Assembly (NCBI GenBank): GCA_900550815.1
Contig: URTW01000022.1
Coordinates: 1-16,786 of the forward strand
Reading direction: 5' to 3'
DNA length: 16,786 nt
Origin: an uncultured Collinsella sp.
GTDB lineage: Bacteria; Actinomycetota; Coriobacteriia; Coriobacteriales; Coriobacteriaceae
How positions within the stretch are numbered: the first letter of the stretch is position 1; each line of letters opens with the position of its first letter. The notes beneath the pieces are model-generated. The model ran no database searches. It was not told the origin of the DNA and saw nothing but the letters and a program-made list of their open reading frames with translations. Made by a program: the position numbers and the translations under genes. Positions 7,739 to 13,894 of the stretch are shown one piece after another.

Positions 7739-8662
7739 ATGAATCAGATCATTCTCGCATCTCATGGCGGCCTGGCCGCAGGCGCCAAAGACACGCTCGA
7801 GATGGTTCTCGGCGACGTGTCGAACGTCCACGTCGTGTCGCTTGCTCGTGACGACAAGGAGCCCATCACCAATAAGGTGGACGCCATGATCGCCACGTTC
7901 AACGCGGACGACACCGTCTATGTGCTGACCGATATGCTCGGCAGCTCGGTCAACAACAGCATGGTCGAGCTTTCCAAGAACGGCACGAAGTTCACGGTTG
8001 TCAGCGGTTTCAACATTCCGTTGGCACTGACGCTCGCTATGAGCCCCGTCCCCGTCAAGGGCGCCGAGCTCGCGGCCCTCATCAACGAGGCCCGCACCGG
8101 TCTGACCAACCCCAACGCACCGGTCGAGGCTGCCGTGGCTCCCGCCAAGAAGGCCAAGGCGTCCCGTCACAGCTCCGGTCCCGCCAAGATCGTCCTCGCA
8201 CGTCTTGACTACCGTCTGCTGCACGGCCAGGTCGTCTTTACCTGGACCACCAAGGTTCAGGCCGAGCGCATCATCGTCGTCGACAACGCTGCCGCCAACG
8301 ATGACATCAAGAAGGGCGCTCTTAAGCTGGCCAAGCCCCAGGGCGTGCGCCTGAACGTCTTCACCGTCGAGCGTGCCCTCGCCAAGATGGACAAGCTCAA
8401 CACCCTCGGCGAGCGCGTCATGTTCGTCTTTGGCAACACGGCCGAGATGCTGCAGTTCTGCCAGGGCTACACGCTCGACGCCATCAACCTGGGCGCCACC
8501 GCCAACCACGACGGTGCCGATCAGGTCGGCGGCAAGGACAGCTCCGTCTTCCTCGACGCCACCCAGAAGGCCGACGTCAACCAGCTGCTCGACATGGGCA
8601 TCAAGCTCTACGTCCAGCAGACCCCTACGTATCAGAGCGTCGACATCGACGCCAAGCTGTAA
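7739..8662 (+). CDS. Mannose-family PTS fused EIIA-EIIB component
   Basis: A 307-residue cytoplasmic protein joining the EIIA and EIIB domains of a mannose/fructose/sorbose-family PTS. It relays phosphate from HPr to the incoming sugar. EIIA opens MNQIILASHGGLAAG, so H9 is the expected phospho-His. A basic Ala/Lys/Ser-rich linker (~residues 133-150) leads to EIIB, which begins at IVLARLDYRLLHGQVVFTW with H162 as its phospho-His; this is the RIDDRLIHGQV-type block of the family. EIIC and EIID follow closely, so this is the first gene of the operon. AAAAGGAGGAGG precedes the ATG. Mannose-family permeases also serve amino sugars and fructoselysine/glucoselysine. The flanking deglycases favour such a sugar-amine substrate over mannose, but sequence alone does not decide. 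Confidence 0.92.
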   Translation: MNQIILASHGGLAAGAKDTLEMVLGDVSNVHVVSLARDDKEPITNKVDAMIATFNADDTVYVLTDMLGSSVNNSMVELSKNGTKFTVVSGFNIPLALTLAMSPVPVKGAELAALINEARTGLTNPNAPVEAAVAPAKKAKASRHSSGPAKIVLARLDYRLLHGQVVFTWTTKVQAERIIVVDNAAANDDIKKGALKLAKPQGVRLNVFTVERALAKMDKLNTLGERVMFVFGNTAEMLQFCQGYTLDAINLGATANHDGADQVGGKDSSVFLDATQKADVNQLLDMGIKLYVQQTPTYQSVDIDAKL

Positions 8663-8667
8663 TCAAC

Positions 8668-8681
8668 CAGGCTTTTGCCTG
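8668..8681 (+). other. Small stem-loop between EIIAB and EIIC genes
   Basis: CAGGC-TTTT-GCCTG lies in the 36-bp gap just upstream of the EIIC ribosome-binding site. It could affect mRNA processing or relative expression. It is too short and lacks the T-run of a terminator. Confidence 0.4.
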
Positions 8682-8698
8682 ACTGAAAGGAGAAGGGT

Positions 8699-9493
8699 AT
8701 GAATACGTTCATCAGTGCGGTGCTCGTCGGCCTCGTCGGCGTGTTCTGCATGTGGGACTCCCGCCTGCTCGGTCGTCTTAACTTCGAGCAGCCCCTCGTT
8801 GGCGCTACGCTCGTCGGTCTGCTGCTGGGCGATGTGCCCACCGGCCTTGCCGTCGGTGCCGCCGTCGAGCTCGTGTCCATGGGCCTGGTGCAGGTCGGCG
8901 CTGCCGTTCCGCCCGATATGGTCCTGGGCGGCATCGTGGCCGCTGCCTTTGCGTGCCTGACCGATGCTTCCGCCGAGACCGCCATGACGATCGCCATCCC
9001 GGTCGCCGTCCTGGGTCAGCTTCTCGGCATCGTGTTCCGTTCCATCATCGCCGCCCTCACCCATGTGGCAGATAGCGCGATCGATAACGGAAAGTTCAAG
9101 ACCGCCTACCGTATGCACATCTGCGCCGGCTCCGGTCTGTACGCCGTCATGTACTTCCTGCCGATCTTCCTCGCCGTCTTTGTTGGCACCGACCTGGTTC
9201 AGGCCATCGTCAACATGGTTCCCGAGTGGCTGTCCACTGGTCTTAACGTTTCGACCAAGATCATGACCGCCTACGGCTTGGCCCTGCTGCTCACCATGAT
9301 GATCAAGAAGGGTATGACTCCGTTCCTGTTCATCGGTTTCCTGCTCGCCGCTTACCTCAACCTGTCCGTCATCGCGGTCGCTCTGATCGGTGTGTGCCTG
9401 GCTGTCGTCTTCATGGGCTTCAAGTTCAACGGTTCCCATGCAGCCGCCGGTGTCGATTCCGACTACGATCCGCTCGAAGACGACGAAGACTAA
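8699..9493 (+). CDS. Mannose-family PTS EIIC component
   Basis: A 264-residue integral membrane subunit which, with EIID, forms the sugar channel of the mannose-family PTS. It is strongly hydrophobic throughout, with family-typical segments such as FEQPLVGATLVGLLLGDVP, AAVELVSMGLVQVGAAVPPD and GSGLYAVMYFLPIFLAV. The PPD/G-rich block is the conserved N-terminal EIIC signature. The acidic ending DYDPLEDDED is cytoplasmic. AAAGGAGAAGGG precedes the ATG. The next gene starts 14 bp after its stop, which supports co-transcription. Which sugar it carries cannot be read from EIIC, since EIIC/EIID specificity in this family depends on subtle features. Confidence 0.93.
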   Translation: MNTFISAVLVGLVGVFCMWDSRLLGRLNFEQPLVGATLVGLLLGDVPTGLAVGAAVELVSMGLVQVGAAVPPDMVLGGIVAAAFACLTDASAETAMTIAIPVAVLGQLLGIVFRSIIAALTHVADSAIDNGKFKTAYRMHICAGSGLYAVMYFLPIFLAVFVGTDLVQAIVNMVPEWLSTGLNVSTKIMTAYGLALLLTMMIKKGMTPFLFIGFLLAAYLNLSVIAVALIGVCLAVVFMGFKFNGSHAAAGVDSDYDPLEDDED

Positions 9494-9506
9494 GGAGGAA
9501 CACACT

Positions 9507-10340
9507 ATGGCAACCGCAACCAAGGACGTGTCCCTGAACAAGAAGGTCAGCCAGTTCTTCTGGCGCTCCTGGGCCATCCAGGCCTCTTGGAACTACGAGC
9601 GTCAGATGAACATGGGCTTCCTCTACGGCATGGTTCCCACGCTCGATCGCCTCTATCCGGATGAGTCCGACCCCAAGCAGCTCGCTGCTAAGAAAGAGGC
9701 TTACCACCGTCACATGGCGTTCTACAACTGCACTCCGCAGACGAGCGCTTTCATCCTGGGCCTCTCCGCCTCCATGGAGGAGGAGTACGCCAAGGATCCC
9801 GAGAACTTCGATCCCGATTCGATCAACGCGGTCAAGACCTCCCTCATGGGTCCGCTTTCCGGCATCGGTGACTCCTTCTTCCAGGGCACCATCCGCGTTA
9901 TCGCCTTTGGTCTGGGCGTTCAGCTGGCTCAGCAGGGCTCCATCATGGGCCCGATCATGGCCGTGCTCATCACCATTGTACCCTCTGTGCTGATCACTTG
10001 GTTCGCAGCCAACAAGGGCTATCAGGGCGGCCACGAGTACCTGAGCAAGCTTCAGGGCGGCGACCTCATGGAGAAGCTCATGTATGTCTGCGGCATCGTG
10101 GGTCTTATGTCCGTGGGCGGCATGATCGCCACGCTGATCGGCGCCACCACCCCGCTGCAGTTCGCTGAGGGCACCGTCGTTATCCAGGATATCCTGGACG
10201 GCATGATGCCCCAGATGATCTCCCTTGGCCTCACCGGCCTTATGTACTGGCTCATCAAGAAGAACGTCAACACCGGTTGGCTTCTCGTGATCGCCATCGT
10301 GGGCGGCATCGCCCTCTCCGCGGCCGGCATCCTGGCCTAG
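9507..10340 (+). CDS. Mannose-family PTS EIID component
   Basis: A 277-residue membrane subunit that pairs with EIIC. The family opening is clear: FFWRSWAIQASWNYERQMNMGFLYGMVPTLDRLYP, followed by the conserved helper block KTSLMGPLSGIGDSFFQGTIRVIAFGLG and C-terminal hydrophobic helices. The start at ATG 9507 follows AAGGAGGAA and is preferred over an upstream in-frame ATG that would overlap EIIC. With EIIAB and EIIC it completes a one-substrate permease set. Downstream, ~200 bp with two hairpins separate it from the second deglycase. Confidence 0.93.
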   Translation: MATATKDVSLNKKVSQFFWRSWAIQASWNYERQMNMGFLYGMVPTLDRLYPDESDPKQLAAKKEAYHRHMAFYNCTPQTSAFILGLSASMEEEYAKDPENFDPDSINAVKTSLMGPLSGIGDSFFQGTIRVIAFGLGVQLAQQGSIMGPIMAVLITIVPSVLITWFAANKGYQGGHEYLSKLQGGDLMEKLMYVCGIVGLMSVGGMIATLIGATTPLQFAEGTVVIQDILDGMMPQMISLGLTGLMYWLIKKNVNTGWLLVIAIVGGIALSAAGILA

Positions 10341-10370
10341 TCGCGACCAAGCGCCTAACCGCTTTCCCCC

Positions 10371-10409
10371 GGGGGCCTGCCTGACATCCCATACCCCAGG
10401 CAGGCTCCC
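10371..10409 (+). terminator. GC-rich hairpin after the EIID gene (partial terminator or processing element)
   Basis: GGGGGCCTGCCTG (10371-10383) pairs with CAGGCAGGCTCCC (10397-10409), a 13-bp stem with one G-T pair and a 13-nt loop. There is no T-run. It may therefore be an attenuator or an mRNA 3' stabiliser that sets PTS and deglycase levels apart, not a complete terminator. Confidence 0.4.
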
Positions 10410-10417
10410 ATCCCTAA

Positions 10418-10448
10418 ATGTGTCAAAGGGACAGTTCCTTTGACACAT
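10418..10448. repeat. 31-bp perfect palindrome ATGTGTCAAAGG / CCTTTGACACAT
   Basis: Perfect 12-bp arms (10418-10429 and 10437-10448) enclose the 7-nt loop GACAGTT. The stem-loop junction reads AAAGGGACAG, the same 10-mer as in the reverse complement of the 33-bp repeat at 11635-11667. It looks like a dispersed palindromic element. No T-run follows. Confidence 0.65.
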
Positions 10449-10539
10449 CCTCAACGGGCCGGCGACTCGGTCCAAATCACGGTAACTCTGCGAGCGCCCG
10501 GCAATGTGGCGCCGCAAAAAATCGAAAGGAATGTGTCAG

Positions 10540-11523
10540 ATGTACGAGATCGACCTTAACCTCCCTAAGCAGATCGTCGCTGACGTCCTGTCCAACCACG
10601 AGATCCACAGCGTCGCTTTCGTCGGCTGCGGTGCTTCCATGTCCGACCTTTACCCCGCCAAGTACTTCCTGGCCAACAACACGGACAAGCTGAACGTTCA
10701 GATCTTCACCGCTAACGAGTTCAACTACGACACGCCTTCCTGGGTCAACGAGCACACCTTCGTGATCACCTGCTCACTCGGTGGCTCCACGCCCGAGACC
10801 GTCGAGGCCAACAAGACCGCCAAGAAGCACAACTGCCCGGTCGTCTCCCTCACCAACAAGCCTGGCTCCGCACTGACCGTCGACGCCGACCACGTTATCG
10901 TTCACGGCTTCCACGCCAACTTCGCTGCCAAGTGCGAGAAGCCCGGCTATGCCATCGCTCTTGCTGTCGAGATCCTTCAGCAGACCGAGGGCTATGACCA
11001 CTACGAGGACATGATCACCGGCCTTACCAACGTCTTCGAGCTCTGCGAGAACGCCGCTCAGCACTGCAAGAAGCTCGCCAAGAAGTTCGCCGAGGACTTC
11101 AAGGACGACAAGATGATCTACTTCATGGCTTCCGGTGCCTCCGAGAAGATGGCTTATTCTCACGCCGCCTTCCTGTTCACCGAGATGCAGTGGATCGACG
11201 CCGCCGCCTACAACACCGGCGAGTACTTCCACGGCCCGTTCGAGGTTTCCACCGAGGGTAAGCCCTACGTCTTCTTCATGTCCGATGGCGCTACCCGTCC
11301 GATGGACGCCCGCGCCCTCACCTTCCTTGAGCGCATGGGCGCCAAGGTCGCTCTGATCGACTCCAAGGACTACGGCCTGGCTGACGCCGTGCCCGCGAGC
11401 GTCGTCACCTACTTCAACCCGCTGCTGCACCTCGCCGTTATGCGCGAGTACGGCAACCAGATCGCCGAGGCCCGTCAGCACCCGCTGACCATGCGCCGCT
11501 ACATGTGGAAGCTTTCCTACTAA
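10540..11523 (+). CDS. SIS-domain sugar-phosphate deglycase 2 (FrlB/GfrE/GfrF-like)
   Basis: A 327-residue paralogue of the protein at 5250, with the same double-SIS layout. The first domain carries IHSVAFVGCGASMSDLYPAKYF and CSLGGSTPETVEANKTA. The second carries LFTEMQWID (E215) and EYFHGPFEV (H231), again 16 residues apart as in FraB-type deglycases. It ends TMRRYMWKLSY. The ATG at 10540 is chosen because AAAGGA is 9 bp upstream; in-frame starts at 10504 and 10531 are poorly placed. It lies downstream of EIID with no obvious promoter, so it probably belongs to the PTS operon and processes the sugar phosphate imported by it. The two paralogues may split isomeric substrates, as GfrE (glucoselysine-6-P) and GfrF (fructoselysine-6-P) do in Salmonella. 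Which is which cannot be told here. Confidence 0.85.
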   Translation: MYEIDLNLPKQIVADVLSNHEIHSVAFVGCGASMSDLYPAKYFLANNTDKLNVQIFTANEFNYDTPSWVNEHTFVITCSLGGSTPETVEANKTAKKHNCPVVSLTNKPGSALTVDADHVIVHGFHANFAAKCEKPGYAIALAVEILQQTEGYDHYEDMITGLTNVFELCENAAQHCKKLAKKFAEDFKDDKMIYFMASGASEKMAYSHAAFLFTEMQWIDAAAYNTGEYFHGPFEVSTEGKPYVFFMSDGATRPMDARALTFLERMGAKVALIDSKDYGLADAVPASVVTYFNPLLHLAVMREYGNQIAEARQHPLTMRRYMWKLSY

Positions 11524-11526
11524 TCA

Positions 11527-11545
11527 CAAGTAAGTAGACCTTACG
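11527..11545 (+). repeat. Diverged half-copy of the 12410-12528 inverted-repeat end
   Basis: CAAGTAAGTAGACCTTACG matches the reverse complement of 12511-12529 at 17 of 19 positions. It lies between the deglycase 2 stop codon and its terminator. Confidence 0.5.
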
Positions 11546-11557
11546 GGTTGATTGAGA

Positions 11558-11589
11558 GGGGATGGGGTTTGCGCCCCGTCCCCTTTTTT
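11558..11589 (+). terminator. Rho-independent terminator of the PTS-deglycase operon
   Basis: GGGGATGGGG (11558-11567) pairs with CCCCGTCCCC (11574-11583), with one G-T pair and a 6-nt loop, and is followed directly by TTTTTT. Confidence 0.93.
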
Positions 11590-11634
11590 GCTCTGGGGAG
11601 GGCGTGTCTGTCGCGTCGTAAATCCCAGATAAAA

Positions 11635-11667
11635 CCTACCAAAATAAACCTGTCCCTTTTTGGCAGG
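11635..11667 (+). repeat. 33-bp dispersed hairpin repeat, copy 2
   Basis: Arms CCTACCAAAA and TTTTTGGCAGG enclose a loop with CCTGTCCC. It begins within CCCAGATAAAACCTACC, a context shared with copy 3 at 13770-13802. It ends one base before the HAD ribosome-binding region, so it sits in that gene's leader and could fold in the mRNA. Confidence 0.75.
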
Positions 11668-11682
11668 TGGGAGGAGATGCGT

Positions 11683-12312
11683 ATGATCAAGGCAGTGCTG
11701 TTTGACATGGACGGCGTGCTGGTCGATACCGAGTGGTTCTACAACCGTCGTCGCGTGGCGTTTATGGAAGAGAAGGGCTTTCACTTTGACGAGATCCCCG
11801 ATCTTTCGGGGTCTAACGAGCCCGCCATTTGGAAGTCGCTGGTACCTGACGATGTTGAGCTGCGCGAGCGCCTGCGCGTGGAGTACAAGCAGGTCTATAG
11901 CCCGGACCATCCCGTTCCGTATGCCGAGCTGCTCAACGAGCAGACGGAGCCGGTGATGCGTGAGCTGCAGGAGCGTGGCGTGAAGTGTGCCATCGCGAGC
12001 TCGTCCTATCGCGAGCTCATTGACGAGCTGGTGGAGATTGCCGGCATAGCCGACGTGCTGGACTACACCATCAGCGGTCACGAGTGCAGTGCGTTTAAGC
12101 CCGACCCCGAGATCTACCTGCGTGCCATGGAGGCACTGGGGGTGGAGCCTGCCGAGTGCCTGGTTATCGAGGATTCGCCTTTGGGCATCGAGGCTGGTAA
12201 GCGCTCCGGCGCCCGCGTCCTGGCGCTGCGTCCGCACGAGGGTGTCAACCTCGATCAATCGCGAGCCGATGCCGTTATCGATAATCTGACCGACATTTTG
12301 GCCGCTTTGTAG
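11683..12312 (+). CDS. HAD-superfamily hydrolase (beta-phosphoglucomutase/phosphatase-like)
   Basis: A 209-residue haloacid dehalogenase-like hydrolase of the subfamily that includes beta-phosphoglucomutase and sugar-phosphate phosphatases. Motif I is VLFDMDGVLVDTE with nucleophile D8 and acid/base D10. A helical cap (~residues 17-80) follows. Motif II is in CAIASSSYRELI, motif III Lys is in FKPDPEIYLRAME and motif IV acidic residues are in LVIEDSPLGIEAGK. AGGAG 6 bp before ATG 11683 favours this start over ATG 11677. The preceding operon is terminated at 11589, so it is probably a separate unit, with a 33-bp hairpin repeat in its leader. It could dephosphorylate a sugar phosphate made by the deglycases, but that is only a guess from position. 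Confidence 0.87.
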   Translation: MIKAVLFDMDGVLVDTEWFYNRRRVAFMEEKGFHFDEIPDLSGSNEPAIWKSLVPDDVELRERLRVEYKQVYSPDHPVPYAELLNEQTEPVMRELQERGVKCAIASSSYRELIDELVEIAGIADVLDYTISGHECSAFKPDPEIYLRAMEALGVEPAECLVIEDSPLGIEAGKRSGARVLALRPHEGVNLDQSRADAVIDNLTDILAAL

Positions 12313-12315
12313 CGT

Positions 12316-12363
12316 CAATCCGCCGCGAGAAGCACTGGTTCACGTGTCTTTTGCTGCGGATTG
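12316..12363 (+). terminator. Hairpin downstream of the HAD gene
   Basis: CAATCCGC (12316-12323) pairs with GCGGATTG (12356-12363) around a 32-nt loop, and T-rich sequence follows (GCTTAATTTGTC). Four bases after the HAD stop, it could end that transcript, though the T-run is interrupted. Confidence 0.4.
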
Positions 12364-12409
12364 GCTTAATTTGTCATCTATTTGGATCCGTTTGGCTTCG
12401 ATTCGGACT

Positions 12410-12528
12410 AAGTGAGTAGACTTTTTGGCGCAGGCTGAGCACAATGCATATCTTCCTTTGTAAAACCGCAGGTCACAGGGGTGGCGGTTTTGGGTGTGCT
12501 CTGCAGGTCGCGTAAAGTCTACTCACTT
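12410..12528. repeat. ~119-bp inverted-repeat element (AAGTGAGTAGACTTT ends)
   Basis: This fills much of the 354-bp gene-free stretch 12313-12666. Perfect 15-bp inverted ends AAGTGAGTAGACTTT (12410-12424) and AAAGTCTACTCACTT (12514-12528) share one centre with a second pair, GAGCAC/GTGCTC (12437-12442 and 12496-12501). Between those pairs the match is partial. Inside, AAAACCGC and GCGGTTTT (12462-12469 and 12484-12491) form an off-centre terminator-like hairpin. It is non-coding as far as I can see. It could be a small non-autonomous palindromic element, a structured RNA or a bidirectional terminator. The rest of the stretch holds only the HAD hairpin and the YitT upstream region, with a TACAAT at 12616-12621. 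Confidence 0.65.
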
Positions 12529-12666
12529 GTAATTTGGGCCTTTGGTCGTGGGGTTGCTGGTCCCGCTTTGGTTGTCGAGAGAGGGTGAATTGAAGCGCCC
12601 CCGCACGCTCCATGCTACAATCGCGGACATACCCCACAACTACATCTGCCTTCGAAAGGAGCCTAC

Positions 12667-13674
12667 GTGGCGAACGCCATCGATCAGCTCACGGACCGAG
12701 TGCTCGTACTCGGCCGCCTCACCATCGTCCGCCGCGCTATTACTGCCGTGGCGGTCACGATTTCCGCCGTTCTCCAGACATTCCTGATCCAGGCGTTCAT
12801 TCAGCCCGCCGACTTGCTTCCGAGCGGCCTCACCGGCGTTGCGGTCCTGCTCGATCGCGTTACCTCGCTGGGCGGCGTTCACATCGACATCTCGCTCGGT
12901 ATGCTCGCGCTCAACATCCCCGTGGCGCTCCTATGCTGGAGCGGCATCAGCAAACGCTTCGTCATCTTCTCGATGATGCAGGTCGTGCTCTCGTCGCTGT
13001 TCCTCAACGTCTTTCACTTCGCTCCATTTTTGGGCGACAAGATCATGCTAATCATTTTTGGCGGCGTGGTCTCGGGTCTGGGCGCTGCCATCGCGCTAAA
13101 GTCCGGCGCATCTACCGGTGGCACCGACTTTATCGCGCTGTGGGTCTCCAACCACACGGGCAAGACCATCTGGGGCGTTATCTTTGGTTTCAATTGCTTT
13201 ATCCTGGCGATCTTTGGCTTTATGTTTGGCTGGGACAACGCGGCGTACTCCATCGTGTTCCAGTTTATTTCGACCAAGACCATCGACAGTTTCTATCGTC
13301 GCTACGACCGCGTGACGCTGCAGATCACGACGCGCAAGGCTGACGAGGTCATGACCGCCTATGTTGACCATTTTCAGCACGGCATTAGCTGCGCCGAGGT
13401 CATCGGCGGATACAGCCGCGAAAAGATGTACCTGCTGCACGCCGTTGTCTCGACCTACGAGAGCCAGGACATTATCAAGTTGGTGTGCGACGTTGATCCC
13501 GGCGCCGTGATCAATGTGTTCCACACGCTCAACTTTGTGGGCGGCTGGTGGGGCGGTCATGTCGACGAGCCCATGCCCACGGCCGTACCCGATCCCGACA
13601 AGCCCGCGCGCATGGCCAGCAGGCAGGCGCGCCTCAGCGAGCAGGACAGCCTGCAGCAGGACGACGGCAGGTAG
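12667..13674 (+). CDS. YitT-family membrane protein with C-terminal DUF2179 domain
   Basis: A 335-residue protein with a hydrophobic N-terminal half of about five to six helices (the YitT/DUF161 domain), visible as AITAVAVTISAVLQTFLIQAF, GLTGVAVLLDRV, MLIIFGGVVSGLGAAIALKSGASTGGTDFIA and FNCFILAIFGFMFGW. The soluble C-terminal DUF2179 domain spans about residues 213-295 (YDRVTLQITTRKADEVMTAYV to FHTLNFVGGWW). The GASTGGTDFIA block is a family signature. The function of the family is not known. The start is a GTG at 12667, 5 bp after AAAGGAG. A polar Gln/Asp/Arg-rich tail of ~40 residues ends it. The gene is flanked by a repeat element upstream and a terminator downstream, so it is probably monocistronic, with no visible link to the sugar locus. 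Confidence 0.9.
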   Translation: MANAIDQLTDRVLVLGRLTIVRRAITAVAVTISAVLQTFLIQAFIQPADLLPSGLTGVAVLLDRVTSLGGVHIDISLGMLALNIPVALLCWSGISKRFVIFSMMQVVLSSLFLNVFHFAPFLGDKIMLIIFGGVVSGLGAAIALKSGASTGGTDFIALWVSNHTGKTIWGVIFGFNCFILAIFGFMFGWDNAAYSIVFQFISTKTIDSFYRRYDRVTLQITTRKADEVMTAYVDHFQHGISCAEVIGGYSREKMYLLHAVVSTYESQDIIKLVCDVDPGAVINVFHTLNFVGGWWGGHVDEPMPTAVPDPDKPARMASRQARLSEQDSLQQDDGR

Positions 13675-13717
13675 AGTGTTGGTATTTTGCCGGCACGGCG
13701 CAATCCTGTCCGCTTGA

Positions 13718-13757
13718 GCCTCCCGAAAGCCTCGCTACTTTCGGGAGGCCTTCGTTT
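13718..13757 (+). terminator. Rho-independent-type terminator after the YitT gene
   Basis: GCCTCCCGAAAG (13718-13729) pairs perfectly with CTTTCGGGAGGC (13738-13749) around an 8-nt loop, followed by CTTCGTTTG. The T-tract is weak but the stem is strong. Confidence 0.75.
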
Positions 13758-13769
13758 GCCCAGATAAAA

Positions 13770-13802
13770 CCTACCAAAATGAAGCTGTCGCTTTTTGGTA
13801 GG
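13770..13802 (+). repeat. 33-bp dispersed hairpin repeat, copy 3
   Basis: Arms CCTACCAAAA and TTTTTGGTAGG match copy 2, and the upstream context CCCAGATAAAACCTACC is shared. The loop differs (GAAGCTGTCG in place of AAACCTGTCC). The changed arm base restores exact CCTACC/GGTAGG pairing, a possible compensatory change. Confidence 0.7.
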
Positions 13803-13834
13803 GAGGGTGTATCGTTTTATCATTATGAGGTAAC

Positions 13835-13882
13835 ATGAAACTAGACGTTATATACGTATTAGTTATTTCGATATTTCGATAA
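13835..13882 (+). CDS. Possible 15-codon leader ORF upstream of regulator 2
   Basis: ATG at 13835, with GAGG 4 bp upstream, opens a frame reading MKLDVIYVLVISIFR then stop at 13880-13882. It overlaps the CGTTATA motif and ends 12 bp before the regulator start. It may be chance; it is listed because a ribosome-binding site is present and no other ribosome-binding site is strong in this leader. Confidence 0.2.
   Translation: MKLDVIYVLVISIFR
13842..13881 (+). promoter_or_regulatory. Operator-like region upstream of regulator 2
   Basis: AGACGTTATATACGTATTAG (from 13844) contains the near-palindrome ACGT-TATAT-ACGT and shares the 10-mer AGACGTTATA with the PTS operon upstream region. Just after it, TTTCGATA is repeated twice in tandem (13866-13881). 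This fits self-regulation by the GntR protein. Confidence 0.45.
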
Positions 13883-13894
13883 GAGTGATGAGAT

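Noticed and set aside
9426..10517. 363-codon open frame on the minus strand opposite EIID
   Set aside because: EIID on the plus strand is unmistakable; the antisense frame is Gly/His/Asp rich with no recognisable domain. The same holds for the long antisense frames at 3032-4003, 5223-6197, 8663-9577 and 15262-16122.
11548..11682. N-terminal extension of the HAD protein from ATG 11548
   Set aside because: It would read through the operon terminator and the 33-bp hairpin repeat. The conserved fold starts at 11683 with a good ribosome-binding site.
12541..12787. Overlapping plus-strand frames before and within the start of the YitT gene
   Set aside because: They lack ribosome-binding sites and conserved features, and the YitT frame explains the region.
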